Shown here piece after piece: positions 1 to 8,989 of a stretch of DNA of 64,000 nt. The position numbers and the translations under genes are program-made. The notes beneath the pieces were generated by a model that was given only the letters and a program-made list of their open reading frames with translations, was not told where the DNA came from and did no database searches. Origin of the DNA: Aquimarina sp. MAR_2010_214 (GTDB lineage Bacteria > Bacteroidota > Bacteroidia > Flavobacteriales > Flavobacteriaceae); contig NZ_PJMS01000001.1 of NCBI RefSeq assembly GCF_002846555.1, forward strand, positions 3,038,001 through 3,102,000. Direction: 5' to 3'. Each line of letters begins with the position of its first letter. Position 1 is the first letter of the stretch.

Positions 1-1
1 G

Positions 2-2113
2 AATGATTTTATAGCCGAAAAATTCCCTGGTACAGAGAATGTTTATAAATCTTTTAAAAGTAAAGTTGATATTGTTGAGGATAATTCTTCCCGCCCATAT
101 GATATTTATATGAATCATGTACTAGATCATAAAGGGTACCGGTTTTTTCAAGCTTCTTTTGATCAGGATGAAAAAGGAACAGTGTTATCTGTAAATCATG
201 ATCGTTTGGGTACATGGATAACCTATATAGGGTATATGCTGTTATATTTAGGTTTAATGTTGATTCTGTTTATCAAAGGATCACGATTTAAAGATTTGGA
301 ACACATGCTGAGTAAGTTGAAGAAAAAAAAGAAAACACTTACTGTATTTTTAGCATTAATTATATCTACTTTTTCCTTTGCACAGGACCAGTCTCAATCA
401 GATCATGCAAATCATTTACCATCGTTGCCTAGCAAAGCACAATTAGATTCTGTTGTTTTGGCTAATGTTGTTCCAGCAGTTCATGCGGCTAAATTTGGTA
501 GTATTGTGATTCAGGATGAAAGAGGAAGAATGAAACCTGTAAATACTTTTTCTTCAGAATTACTTCGTAAGCTTAGTAAAAAAGATACCTATAAAGGTTT
601 GAATGCAGATCAGGTATTTGTATCGATGGTAGAAAACCCATTTATCTGGTACAGTATGCCAATTATAGAAATTCAAAGAGGAAATGATAGCATACGTAAA
701 ATATTAGGAGTTCCAAAAACCGAAAGAAGAGTATCTCTAATAGATCTTGTAGAACCAGACGGATCTTATAAATTAACTCCTTATTTAGAAAAAGCAAGTA
801 GCACAAATACGCCTAGTAGTTTTGAGAAAGACTTTCTGAAAACTCATGAAAAATTTTATCTGTTAAATCAAGCTTTAGGAGGTGGGATATTAAGAGTTTT
901 TCCGGTTCCGGGAGATGAAGGTAACAAATGGGTTTCTGTTCCCGAATTAAATGAATTTAAATTTAGTGGGATGGATTCTGTATATACCCGACAGATTATT
1001 CCGATTTATCGTCAATCATTACGAGAAGCAAGAAAAACAGGGGATTATAGTAAACCAGATCAGTACATAGAGAGTATTAAAAGTTTTCAGAAAAAATTTG
1101 GAAGCGAAGTATTACCAACAGATAAAAAAATCAAAGCAGAAATTGTATTGAATAAGTATGATATTTTTAGAACATTATATCGATACTATGGACTAATAGG
1201 TTTACTGTTGATGATCTTTGTGGTTGTTAGAATATTTAAAGATTCTAAAATTGTTAAGGCATTAATCAATAGTGCTATTGGTATAGTTATATTTCTTTTT
1301 ATTCTACATACTGCAGGATTGATTATACGTTGGTATGTTTCTGGGCATGCGCCATGGAGTGATGCATACGAATCTATGATTTATGTGGGATGGACAACCC
1401 TGGCAATAGGACTTGCTTTTGGTAAAAGAAGTAATCTAACTATTGCAGCTACAACATTTGTTGCTGCGATCATCTTGTTTTTTGCACATGAAAACTGGAC
1501 AGATCCTGCAATTGCTAATCTGCAACCTGTATTAGATTCATATTGGGTATTGATTCATGTATCTATTATTGTAGGAAGTTATGGGCCATTCTTTGTAGGG
1601 GCAATCTTAGGAATCCTGTCACTGTTATTAATGATATTGACAACAGAGTCTAATAAGAAACGAATGGATCTTAATATTAAAGAGATAACTATTATTAATG
1701 AGATGGCTCTTACTATTGGGTTGGTGATGCTTACTATAGGTAATTTCCTGGGCGGAATGTGGGCCAATGAGAGTTGGGGGCGTTACTGGGGTTGGGATCC
1801 AAAAGAAACATGGGCTTTAATAAGTATTATGCTATATGCCTTTGTGATACATATGCGATTAATTCCTGGTTTACGAGGAAGATGGTGGTTTAACCTGGCT
1901 TCTGTTATTGCTGTATATAGTATTCTAATGACATATTTTGGAGTTAATTTTTACCTTAAAGGACTACATTCATATGCTAGTGGCGATAAAGTAATTACTC
2001 CCAATGCAGTCTATTATTCTATTGCTTTTCTTGCGGTTTTTGGAGCTGTTTCTTACTGGAGAAATAAGGTGCATTATAGTAAAACTAAAAAAGTAATTTC
2101 TACAGAAAAATAA
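2..2113 (+). CDS. ccsBA: Fused cytochrome c biogenesis protein ResB-CcsA (5' end outside window)
   Basis: The frame is open from the first bases of the window, so this is the C-terminal 703 residues of a longer protein. The visible N-terminal part is the end of a ResB domain, with the segment HKGYRFFQASFDQDEKGT followed by a membrane helix. The C-terminal third is a CcsA/CcmC-type multi-helix domain with the haem-handling WWD motif (WGRYWGWDPKETW near visible residue 595). Such fusions carry out System II haem delivery and covalent attachment to apocytochromes c at the membrane. A second hydrophobic helix around visible residues 105-130 separates the two parts. The gene is followed by a long non-coding gap, so it ends its transcription unit. 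Family assignment is secure; only the missing N-terminus is unknown. Confidence 0.93.
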   Translation, partial: NDFIAEKFPGTENVYKSFKSKVDIVEDNSSRPYDIYMNHVLDHKGYRFFQASFDQDEKGTVLSVNHDRLGTWITYIGYMLLYLGLMLILFIKGSRFKDLEHMLSKLKKKKKTLTVFLALIISTFSFAQDQSQSDHANHLPSLPSKAQLDSVVLANVVPAVHAAKFGSIVIQDERGRMKPVNTFSSELLRKLSKKDTYKGLNADQVFVSMVENPFIWYSMPIIEIQRGNDSIRKILGVPKTERRVSLIDLVEPDGSYKLTPYLEKASSTNTPSSFEKDFLKTHEKFYLLNQALGGGILRVFPVPGDEGNKWVSVPELNEFKFSGMDSVYTRQIIPIYRQSLREARKTGDYSKPDQYIESIKSFQKKFGSEVLPTDKKIKAEIVLNKYDIFRTLYRYYGLIGLLLMIFVVVRIFKDSKIVKALINSAIGIVIFLFILHTAGLIIRWYVSGHAPWSDAYESMIYVGWTTLAIGLAFGKRSNLTIAATTFVAAIILFFAHENWTDPAIANLQPVLDSYWVLIHVSIIVGSYGPFFVGAILGILSLLLMILTTESNKKRMDLNIKEITIINEMALTIGLVMLTIGNFLGGMWANESWGRYWGWDPKETWALISIMLYAFVIHMRLIPGLRGRWWFNLASVIAVYSILMTYFGVNFYLKGLHSYASGDKVITPNAVYYSIAFLAVFGAVSYWRNKVHYSKTKKVISTEK

Positions 2114-2738
2114 TTATACCTTTTGTTAGTAAGGTTTCCAAAATTCATAACTACGATATTTAGATAATCTTCTTGTGATTATCAATAATAACTCCTAAGA
2201 AGAATTGCTGGGTAAGATTACCGTACAGCATAGTTTTTATATTTTATTTAAGGCAATAATAAAAAAAAGTAAAAAAAAAATCCTCAGTCCCGAAAAATGA
2301 AACTAAGGACTCGTATTCTTGTACTGTGAAAAATAATGTAGAGAGAGAGTAAACATATTTAAATTAGATTTTTAATTAATATAAAATATTGATAAAATAG
2401 TAATTTGAGTGGTTTGGTGAGGTGCTCTACAAGGTATAGGAAATGTATAGAGAGTTAACTTTTTAACAATATAAAAATGAATATATTTGCCACTTCATTT
2501 TTTATAAATGTATTGAATGTTATATCTATATGTTTACTCTATTGATTTAATTTTAAGTGATTATTAATGAGGTTTTTATGCTCGATTTTGATTTAATTTT
2601 TTAGCTTTTCTAGTAGTTGTTTATAGACTTTTTAAGTTTGGAGTGGTACACAATAAATAACGATTTAAGAACTAAATATGATAACTGTACAGTGTGAAAA
2701 TTTTAATAGCCATAGTGGTTGGAAAGTATTTTAAAGGA
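2114..2738. other. Long intergenic stretch before the secretion operon
   Basis: About 625 bases without a credible gene on either strand. It is very A+T rich, with poly-A tracts near 2260-2280. There is a short inverted pair AGTCC/GGACT around 2287-2311, too weak to call a structured RNA. The only promoter-like word I can point to is TAAGTTTG at 2633-2640, which matches the Bacteroidota -7 consensus TAnnTTTG. The nearest upstream TTG (2617-2619) is only 13 bases away, shorter than usual. The operon promoter is therefore expected here but not proven. Confidence 0.4.
2633..2640 (+). promoter_or_regulatory. Possible -7 element for the secretion operon
   Basis: TAAGTTTG fits TAnnTTTG exactly and lies about 100 bases before the first gene of the secretion-like operon. 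No well-spaced -33 TTG was found, so support is weak. Confidence 0.25.
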
Positions 2739-3515
2739 ATGCAAAAAATTATATATATAAGTATCGTATTCATTTGCCTAATGAGTTGTAAAACTTCACA
2801 GGAACTGTTTAATAAGAAAAATATTAGCACTACAGAGTATAAAGAAAGTTTTCATATTACAGATAATGAACCAAAGCCAAAATTAGGAGTGAAGTATTAT
2901 TGGTTTAAATCTAAGAAAATACAGGCAACACAAAGTGATTATGCAGGAGAATTATTGGATGGTATATATACCAAGTATTATTACTCTAATGAATTAGCAG
3001 AGAAAGGCATTTTTAATAAAGGAAAAAAGATTGGTATCTGGAAATCGTGGTATAAAAATGGTCAATTAGCAACGACAGAAAATTGGAGCAGTGGAGTACT
3101 AAATGGCAAATGTGTATTCTATGATAGTATTGGTAATGTTATATCAAAGGGTAGATATACTAGTGGTAAACGATCAGGGAAATGGATTTTTGTGCAAAAA
3201 GGAGATACTATAAACTATAGTAAAAAAATACGTAAAGAAAAAGATACGCTGCGTCCTGGTTTCTTTGGTAGACTATTTAAAAAGAAAGCTAAAGATTCAT
3301 TAGCTCCACAGCAGAAAAAACCAAGTTTCTTTAAAAAGCTTTTTTCTAAAAAAGATAAAAATAAAGCAACTTCCAAAAAGACGAAAAATAATAAAACAAA
3401 GGTAAAAAGGAATACTAAAAAGGGAGTTAAAAAAGCAAAACAAAACAAGACACCTAACGATAAACCAAATTTCTTTCAACGATTATTTGGTAAAAAAGAA
3501 AAGGATAATACGTGA
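2739..3515 (+). CDS. MORN/YwqK-repeat lipoprotein with three FFxxLFxKK tail repeats
   Basis: I start at ATG 2739 rather than GTG 2694. The ATG start gives a clean lipoprotein signal (MQKIIYISIVFICLMSC, lipid Cys17) and has AAAGGA just upstream. Residues about 70-155 are MORN/YwqK-type repeats (DGIYTKYY, GIWKSWYKNGQLA, NGKCVFYDSIGNV, SGKWIF), a fold used as a surface or scaffold in many Bacteroidota lipoproteins. The last 85 residues are extremely Lys-rich and contain three copies of a short aromatic motif: GFFGRLFKKK (~174), SFFKKLFSKK (~196) and NFFQRLFGKK (~244). The stop overlaps the GTG start of the next gene by four bases, so it heads the secretion-like operon. Function unknown; attachment of this lipoprotein to the machine is an inference from position. 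Confidence 0.75.
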   Translation: MQKIIYISIVFICLMSCKTSQELFNKKNISTTEYKESFHITDNEPKPKLGVKYYWFKSKKIQATQSDYAGELLDGIYTKYYYSNELAEKGIFNKGKKIGIWKSWYKNGQLATTENWSSGVLNGKCVFYDSIGNVISKGRYTSGKRSGKWIFVQKGDTINYSKKIRKEKDTLRPGFFGRLFKKKAKDSLAPQQKKPSFFKKLFSKKDKNKATSKKTKNNKTKVKRNTKKGVKKAKQNKTPNDKPNFFQRLFGKKEKDNT

Positions 3516-4735
3516 TAAAAGCCGGTTCTATAGCATATGCGATACTAATTTGTATTGTAGTAGGGATATTTTGTTATTCGCTGTTATTGATGAGTGGGTA
3601 TTCGAAAATACATCAGGGAATGCTTGATGCCCATGCTGAACTATTGTCTAACAATGAATCAGCACAAGAATATTTTCTTGCAAAAATAGAGGATATCGAG
3701 GAGAAGATGATTACTCTAGATGTTTTTGATAATGGCATGGTTTCATCTGGTAGTATAAAACCATGGGGTTTTTATAAAGTATTATTGACTACTTCTGTTT
3801 TTAAGAAAGATACTATAAAAAGAGCTGCATTGATAGGGCAATGGCAAAAAGAAGATGCGTTGGCACTATATCTTTCGGATGCTTCAAAACCTTTGTTTAT
3901 GGTAGAGAAAGCTAAAATAACGGGTAATGTGTTTTTGCCAAAATCAGGTATAAAATCAGGATATATAACTTCTAATGCATATCGAGACACAAAATTTTTG
4001 TTAGGCACAAAGCGTAACTCAAAAACAAATTTACCAAAGATTGATCATATTGATTTTGCATATGATGTTAATACGATACGCCAGATTGAGTTAAATGAAA
4101 TAGAAGATGATGTTCTCTTATATAATAGTTTTAGTAAGCAGACACTGATTATAGAAAGTGATAAGATAATCTTGAATAATAAAAGGCTTTCAGGAAATAT
4201 TGTTATAAAATCCAAAGATTCAATCTATATCAAGAAGAATAATGTATTAGAAGATATTATCATTGATGCTCCAAAGGTAGCTTTTGAATCTGGTTTTATT
4301 GGTAATGTTCAGGTATTAGCAGAAAAAGTAGTTGGACTTGAAGAAAATGTAGTTTTAAAATATCCATCTGGTATTTTGATGAATACGGGGAATGTAGATA
4401 AAAGAGAGGTTATTATTGGAGAAAAAAGTAAGATACTAGGAGGAGTGGTGATAAATGATATAAACAGAGGATTAGATAAAATAATTACTGTAGAAGAAGA
4501 TGCCGAAGTAATTGGTGATATCTACTGTAGTGGTAAATTACAGCTTAAAGGAAATGTAATAGGTACCGTATATACAAATAATTTTTACCTAAAAACAGAA
4601 GCCTCTGCTTATGATAATTATATTTTAAACGGAACAATTGATAGGAAAAGTCTTCCTGATGAGTTTGTAAGGATACCGCTCTTTAAAAATAAAAGTGAAT
4701 ACTATAAACCCTATGCAATTATTAAACAATTATAA
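3512..4735 (+). CDS. Large pseudopilin-like protein (GspK position) with beta-helix C-terminus
   Basis: GTG start overlaps the preceding TGA. The N-terminus MIKA then GSIAYAILICIVVG plus a single hydrophobic helix looks like a class III prepilin signal with a four-residue leader. Residue 5 after the predicted cut is Tyr, not Glu, as in GspK-type tip pseudopilins, which also lack Glu5. From about residue 200 the chain turns into short alternating beta strands with Gly/Asn turns (SGNIVIKSKDSIYI, SGFIGNVQVLAEK, GDIYCSGKLQLKGNVIGTV), resembling the right-handed beta-helix of bactofilins (polymer-forming cytoskeletal family). It is followed by an overlapping pseudopilin gene. I do not recognise a named family for the whole protein; the GspK role is inferred from size, missing Glu5 and position. 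Confidence 0.65.
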   Translation: MIKAGSIAYAILICIVVGIFCYSLLLMSGYSKIHQGMLDAHAELLSNNESAQEYFLAKIEDIEEKMITLDVFDNGMVSSGSIKPWGFYKVLLTTSVFKKDTIKRAALIGQWQKEDALALYLSDASKPLFMVEKAKITGNVFLPKSGIKSGYITSNAYRDTKFLLGTKRNSKTNLPKIDHIDFAYDVNTIRQIELNEIEDDVLLYNSFSKQTLIIESDKIILNNKRLSGNIVIKSKDSIYIKKNNVLEDIIIDAPKVAFESGFIGNVQVLAEKVVGLEENVVLKYPSGILMNTGNVDKREVIIGEKSKILGGVVINDINRGLDKIITVEEDAEVIGDIYCSGKLQLKGNVIGTVYTNNFYLKTEASAYDNYILNGTIDRKSLPDEFVRIPLFKNKSEYYKPYAIIKQL

Positions 4736-5054
4736 TGTTAAAGCAGGGTCTGTTATCGAATCGGTAATTGCCATGACCATTATTGCGATTTGTTTGTCTA
4801 TGGCACTTATAATTTATAGTAGAGTATTAGGTTCTGATCAAAGTATTGCTCATTACCAAGCTCGACAAAAAGTAAAAGAATTGTTTTGGGAAACGAAAAC
4901 CGAAAAGGAATTTATAGATGAAAATTATAATTTCGAATCTTTTACCGTAATAAAGAAAGTTGAAGAATTAGAAAATAACACAGGATATAAAGTTGTATTT
5001 ATTATAAAAGTACAGTCAAAAAAGGAAACATATCAATACATTGTTAGAAACTAA
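4713..5054 (+). CDS. Minor pseudopilin (GspI/GspH-like)
   Basis: ATG 4713 is preferred over GTG 4695 because it gives an 11-residue leader ending in VKA. The mature start GSVIESVIAMTIIAICL has Glu at position 5, the hallmark of type IV pilin-like N-methylation/assembly. The rest is a short alpha helix and a beta-rich tail of about 70 residues. The start lies inside the end of the previous gene (23-base overlap) and the stop overlaps the next TTG start, so translation is probably coupled. At 113 residues it is close to GspI or GspH in size; the subtype cannot be fixed by eye. Confidence 0.7.
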   Translation: MQLLNNYNVKAGSVIESVIAMTIIAICLSMALIIYSRVLGSDQSIAHYQARQKVKELFWETKTEKEFIDENYNFESFTVIKKVEELENNTGYKVVFIIKVQSKKETYQYIVRN

Positions 5055-5535
5055 AAAATATATACGATTACAAGCATTTACGATGCTAGAACTTGTTATT
5101 GGCATGGTAATATCATCATTGGTAATTACAATGGTGTATGTTATTTATGATAATTTATCAAGACAAGTAGTAGTATATGCAGATCAGCAAGATGATTTGA
5201 TGGCATATAACCATTTTCAAAACCTTTTCTCAAAAGATGTTCAACTTAGTAAGTCTATAAATATAGATGATGATAAACATATTGTATTAGAGGTATCTAA
5301 TAAAGAGGTTCACTATTTTTTCAAAACAGAAAGAATAATCAGAAAAGCAGAAGCTGTAGATACTTTTAATATAAAAATTCTGGAAGTTAAACTTAACCAA
5401 AACGAAAAAATTGAGGAAAAATATCAACTCATAAAACTTAAGATTGAGATACTAGGAGCAAGTTTTGATTTTTTTGAATCAAAAGAAATTTCTCTTGCAT
5501 CGAGAATGAATAATTATTTGCTGGATGAGTATTAA
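5041..5535 (+). CDS. Minor pseudopilin (GspJ-like)
   Basis: TTG start at 5041 overlaps the end of the previous gene. The first in-frame ATG (5083) would delete the prepilin leader, so the TTG is chosen. Leader MLETKKYIRLQA is followed by FTMLELVIGMVISSLVITM, with Glu5 conserved and the helix typical of prepilins. Residues 50-164 are a beta-rich globular region with a DDLMAYNHFQNLF helix, as in GspJ/PilW-like minor pseudopilins. It is expected to be processed by the peptidase encoded at 7090 and assembled into a short pseudopilus. Confidence 0.7.
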   Translation: MLETKKYIRLQAFTMLELVIGMVISSLVITMVYVIYDNLSRQVVVYADQQDDLMAYNHFQNLFSKDVQLSKSINIDDDKHIVLEVSNKEVHYFFKTERIIRKAEAVDTFNIKILEVKLNQNEKIEEKYQLIKLKIEILGASFDFFESKEISLASRMNNYLLDEY

Positions 5536-6658
5536 TATTTCAACATATAAAACAAAAAATGTCACTAAGACAAAGAAGAAAAACGATAGTTTTTTCTCTA
5601 AAGAAGTGAGTTTTGGTAATCGTTTTTCTGATAAAGATAAAATGGATTTCTATAAAGAACTTTCTGTTTTGTTAAACTCTGGAGTAGATTTTAGAAAGGC
5701 ACTAGAAATATTAAAAGATCAGCAAAAAAAAGAGAAACATAAAGATCTGATACAAGCGATAACAAAAGAAGTAGTACAAGGTAAAGCTTTATTTGAGGCG
5801 TTACGAGATTCTGGGAAATTCTCTCCGTATGAATACTTCAGTGTTAAAATTGGAGAAGAAACCAGAAAATTAGACGAAGTATTATTAGAGTTATATCAAT
5901 ACTTTGATAGAAAAGTAAAAATGAAAAGACAACTGTTATCTGTTTTTACATATCCTTCGTTTGTATTGCTGTTAACTTTTGGGGTACTTTATTTTATGAT
6001 GAAGTATGTCGTGCCTATGTTCGCTACTGTATTTAAACAGTTTGGAAAAGATTTACCAGATTTAACTAAAAAGATTATTTACGTTTCAGAGCATTTTTCG
6101 GCCATAAGTATAGTTTTTGGTATTGTATTAGTCTCGATAATTGCTTTTCATTTTTACTTTAAAAACCATACTTTTTACAGAAAAGCAATATCTAATGTAA
6201 TTATACGAATTCCGTTTTTTGGTAAACTGGTAAGAAAAATATACATCACTCGTTTTTGTCAATCTCTAAGCTTATTATTATCTGCAAAAACCCCATTGGT
6301 AACTTCTTTGGATTTAGTGCAGCGTATGATATCTTTTTATCCATTAGAATCAAGTTTAGATGTGATCAAAAAAGAGGTGACAAAAGGAACTCTTTTTTCA
6401 AAAGCATTAGCCAACCATTCTATATATGATTTTAAATTGGTTTCACTTGTTAGTGTAGCCGAACAAGTAAATAAATTAGATGATATGTTTGAACGATTGG
6501 CTAAGCAATATGATGAAGAAGTACAACATCAGACCAAGATGATCGGTGTTATTATGGAACCATTAATAATTGTAATCATTGGTTTGGTTGTGGGTACAGT
6601 TTTAATTGCAATGTATTCACCTATGTTTGATCTAAGTAAAATTATTCAACCTTCTTAA
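5525..6658 (+). CDS. gspF: Inner-membrane platform protein GspF/PilC
   Basis: 377 residues, two T2SSF domains (about 45-165 and 240-365) separated and flanked by three membrane segments (about 140-168, 195-215, 340-368). The repeated motif of the family is visible in FYKELSVLLNSGVDFRKAL and again in FCQSLSLLLSAKTPLVTSL. It is the polytopic core that couples the cytoplasmic ATPase to pseudopilus assembly. The start overlaps the preceding pseudopilin by 11 bases. The Lys/Thr-rich first 30 residues before the domain are longer than in classical GspF. Confidence 0.92.
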   Translation: MSINISTYKTKNVTKTKKKNDSFFSKEVSFGNRFSDKDKMDFYKELSVLLNSGVDFRKALEILKDQQKKEKHKDLIQAITKEVVQGKALFEALRDSGKFSPYEYFSVKIGEETRKLDEVLLELYQYFDRKVKMKRQLLSVFTYPSFVLLLTFGVLYFMMKYVVPMFATVFKQFGKDLPDLTKKIIYVSEHFSAISIVFGIVLVSIIAFHFYFKNHTFYRKAISNVIIRIPFFGKLVRKIYITRFCQSLSLLLSAKTPLVTSLDLVQRMISFYPLESSLDVIKKEVTKGTLFSKALANHSIYDFKLVSLVSVAEQVNKLDDMFERLAKQYDEEVQHQTKMIGVIMEPLIIVIIGLVVGTVLIAMYSPMFDLSKIIQPS

Positions 6659-6667
6659 AAAAGGAAA

Positions 6668-7090
6668 ATGAAAATAAAAAAGAACACCGGTAAAAAGGCG
6701 TATGTAAAGGCATATTCGATGTCAGAATTAGTAATTGTATTGTGTATTATTGGGATTTTAATACTATTGGTATTGCCAAACCAAACTTCTGTAGTATCAC
6801 AAGCAAAAGCTATTGAAGCCCAAAGTATGCTAAACCATTTGTATGGATTAGAGAAAAGCTATTTTTATAGAAATTCTAAATATACAGCCGATTTTGAAGC
6901 TTTAGGTTTTGAACCAGCATTATCTATTAATGAAGGAGGACAGGCTGTGTATAGAATAGAAATAACAGAGGCATCTACTAATTCTTTTAGAGCCAGAGCA
7001 GTTTCTCTATCTGATTTTGACGGTGATGGAAGTTTTAATACCTGGGAGATTGATCACAATAAGTTATTAAAAGAAACGGTAAAGGACTAA
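6668..7090 (+). CDS. gspG: Major pseudopilin GspG-like with EF-hand-type loop
   Basis: Leader of 15 residues ending in YVKA, then YSMSELVIVLCIIGILILLVLP with Glu5, the classic prepilin helix. The alpha-helical neck AKAIEAQSMLNHLYGLEKSYFYRNSKY matches GspG/PilE-type pilins. Near the C-terminus residues 116-127 read DFDGDGSFNTWE, a complete 12-position EF-hand-type calcium loop (acidic at 1, 3, 5 and Glu12). It stands alone between gspF and the peptidase gene. As the best-conserved pilin-like protein it is the likely major subunit. Confidence 0.85.
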   Translation: MKIKKNTGKKAYVKAYSMSELVIVLCIIGILILLVLPNQTSVVSQAKAIEAQSMLNHLYGLEKSYFYRNSKYTADFEALGFEPALSINEGGQAVYRIEITEASTNSFRARAVSLSDFDGDGSFNTWEIDHNKLLKETVKD

Positions 7091-7575
7091 TGATATACGT
7101 ATTAATATCTATTTTATTCATCTCTTTTGGGATAATGTTATATCAGGATGTCAAATATAGACATATACACATTGGGTTGCCTATTTTGGTGCTAGTTGTG
7201 AGTATATATATGAATAAAGATATAATAGTTCTTTTTGATAGCCTGAAATCATTACTATTTATTGGAATCAATTTTATTTCTATTGTAGCATATTTTTCTA
7301 TTAAAAAATCAAAATTTCAAAACCCATTTAAACAACATGTGGGTATAGGCGACTTGGTGTTTTTAATTGCTGTAATCCCTCTTTTTTCATTTAGAAATTA
7401 CATGTTGTTCTTTATTTCAGGGATGATATTGTCTTTAGTATTATATATGATATTTCAGAATAAAAGCAAACAAAAAACAATACCACTAGCGGGATACTTG
7501 TCACTTTATATCATTATAGTGATGATTCCTAATCTATTTTTTTCAACTAATGTTTTTTACGATTTTATCATTTGA
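7090..7575 (+). CDS. Prepilin peptidase, short A24 family form
   Basis: 161 residues, about six membrane helices. Catalytic aspartates are visible as D20 (YQDVKYRHI) and D88 in the GxGD motif (HVGIGDLVF). The protein lacks the N-terminal methylase domain of GspO/PilD, so it resembles the short TadV/archaeal FlaK type and probably cleaves without N-methylating. It overlaps gspG by one base and the ATPase start by four. Substrates are expected to be the four prepilin-like proteins encoded just upstream, all with Ala at -1. Confidence 0.85.
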   Translation: MIYVLISILFISFGIMLYQDVKYRHIHIGLPILVLVVSIYMNKDIIVLFDSLKSLLFIGINFISIVAYFSIKKSKFQNPFKQHVGIGDLVFLIAVIPLFSFRNYMLFFISGMILSLVLYMIFQNKSKQKTIPLAGYLSLYIIIVMIPNLFFSTNVFYDFII

Positions 7576-8987
7576 GCGCTGATACCAACATACAAATATC
7601 TGTAGAACTAAAACAGCTTATTAATGCTGATTTAGCACATCATTATAGTATCATTCCTAAGCACAATACCGAGGATGTGATGGAGCTTTATATTGATGAA
7701 GAAAAAGTGAATTCTCAGATTAAGGAAGAGTTAGAATTGTATTTGGGAAAACCATTGAAGTTTGATGAGATTTCATCAGAGCGATTAAATAAAGCACTGT
7801 TTGTTTATTATAGGAAGAATAACAGAGATCAGGAAGTAACACAAAGTATCTCTACTGTAGAAAGTAGTTTTTTAGACAATTTGATTTTTGAAGCCAAATC
7901 TATTGGTAGTAGTGATATTCATTTTGAAGTATACGAAGAAGAAGCAAGGGCAAGATTACGTATCGATGGTGTTTTAGTTGAAAAGTATAAAATTCCTAAA
8001 GAGAGCTATTTAGAATTAGTAAATAAGATCAAAATAGAATCTAATCTTGATATTACAGAAAAGAGATTACCGCAAGACGGAAGGATAGATTATAAAGATT
8101 TTGATATTAGAGTTTCTATATTACCCACATTACATGGTGAAAAAGTGGTGATGCGTCTTTTAGGGAAAGATGCTTCTAATATTAGATTAGAAGATCTAGG
8201 ATTGGAGTCAGATGAAAAAGACAAATATCTTGAAGCTGTAAAAAAGAATAACGGTATCGTATTGATTAGTGGGCCTACCGGGTCAGGTAAAACAACAACA
8301 CTATATGCTACGCTAAAACTTCTTAATGATGTAAAAAGAAATATTGTAACCGTAGAAGATCCAATAGAGTATACTTTACAAGGAATTAATCAGGTACAAT
8401 TAAAAGAAGACATCGGACTTACTTTTTCTTCGGCATTACGATCATTTTTACGACAAGATCCAGATATAATTATGCTTGGAGAAATCAGGGATGCCGAGAC
8501 AGCTAAAATGGCTATAAGGGCTTCGTTAACAGGGCATTTGGTGTTGTCGACAATACATACTAATTCTGCATTAGGAACAATATCCAGACTAGTTGATATG
8601 GGAGTTCCTGCATTTTATATCGCAGAGACCTTAAACCTATCTGTTGCCCAGCGATTAGTTAGAAAACTCTGTCCGCATTGTAAAAAAGAAACCTCTTTTA
8701 ATAAAGAAGAACTACCTAGAAATTACAAACTTCCTAGGGAGATATCAACATATCATATGCCAGTAGGATGTACAGAATGTTATTATACGGGATATAAAGG
8801 CAGAAGAGCAATATATGAAATTGTATCGATCACAGATGATGTCGTTAATGCCATTAAAAATAATAGTCACAATCTAGAACAGAATATAAGTTATAAATAC
8901 CAAAGCCTCGCGGATAAAGCTTTTAATTTATTAGAAGAAGGGGAAACTTCTCTCGAAGAAATTTATTCGCTGCTAATCAAAGCTTAA
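7572..8987 (+). CDS. gspE: Secretion/pilus assembly ATPase GspE/PilB
   Basis: 471 residues from a TTG start that overlaps the upstream stop. An N-terminal N1E-like domain (1-90) is followed by the hexameric ATPase core: Walker A GPTGSGKT at 234-241, Asp box around 262-265, Walker B and GEIRD at 300-307, His box GHLVLSTIHTN. A tetracysteine zinc loop (Cys367, 370, 400, 403) is typical of GspE and PilB and absent from retraction ATPases such as PilT. It powers pseudopilus assembly from the cytoplasmic face through GspF. No second (retraction) ATPase is present in the cluster, favouring a secretion rather than twitching role. Confidence 0.95.
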   Translation: MSADTNIQISVELKQLINADLAHHYSIIPKHNTEDVMELYIDEEKVNSQIKEELELYLGKPLKFDEISSERLNKALFVYYRKNNRDQEVTQSISTVESSFLDNLIFEAKSIGSSDIHFEVYEEEARARLRIDGVLVEKYKIPKESYLELVNKIKIESNLDITEKRLPQDGRIDYKDFDIRVSILPTLHGEKVVMRLLGKDASNIRLEDLGLESDEKDKYLEAVKKNNGIVLISGPTGSGKTTTLYATLKLLNDVKRNIVTVEDPIEYTLQGINQVQLKEDIGLTFSSALRSFLRQDPDIIMLGEIRDAETAKMAIRASLTGHLVLSTIHTNSALGTISRLVDMGVPAFYIAETLNLSVAQRLVRKLCPHCKKETSFNKEELPRNYKLPREISTYHMPVGCTECYYTGYKGRRAIYEIVSITDDVVNAIKNNSHNLEQNISYKYQSLADKAFNLLEEGETSLEEIYSLLIKA

Positions 8988-8989
8988 TT

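Noticed and set aside
2287..2311. Possible riboswitch before the secretion operon
   Set aside because: Only a five-base inverted pair; no conserved riboswitch core recognised.
3215..3448. 77-codon antisense ORF, Phe/Leu-rich
   Set aside because: Mirror of the Lys-rich tail of the MORN lipoprotein; AAA/AAG codons read as Phe/Leu on the other strand.
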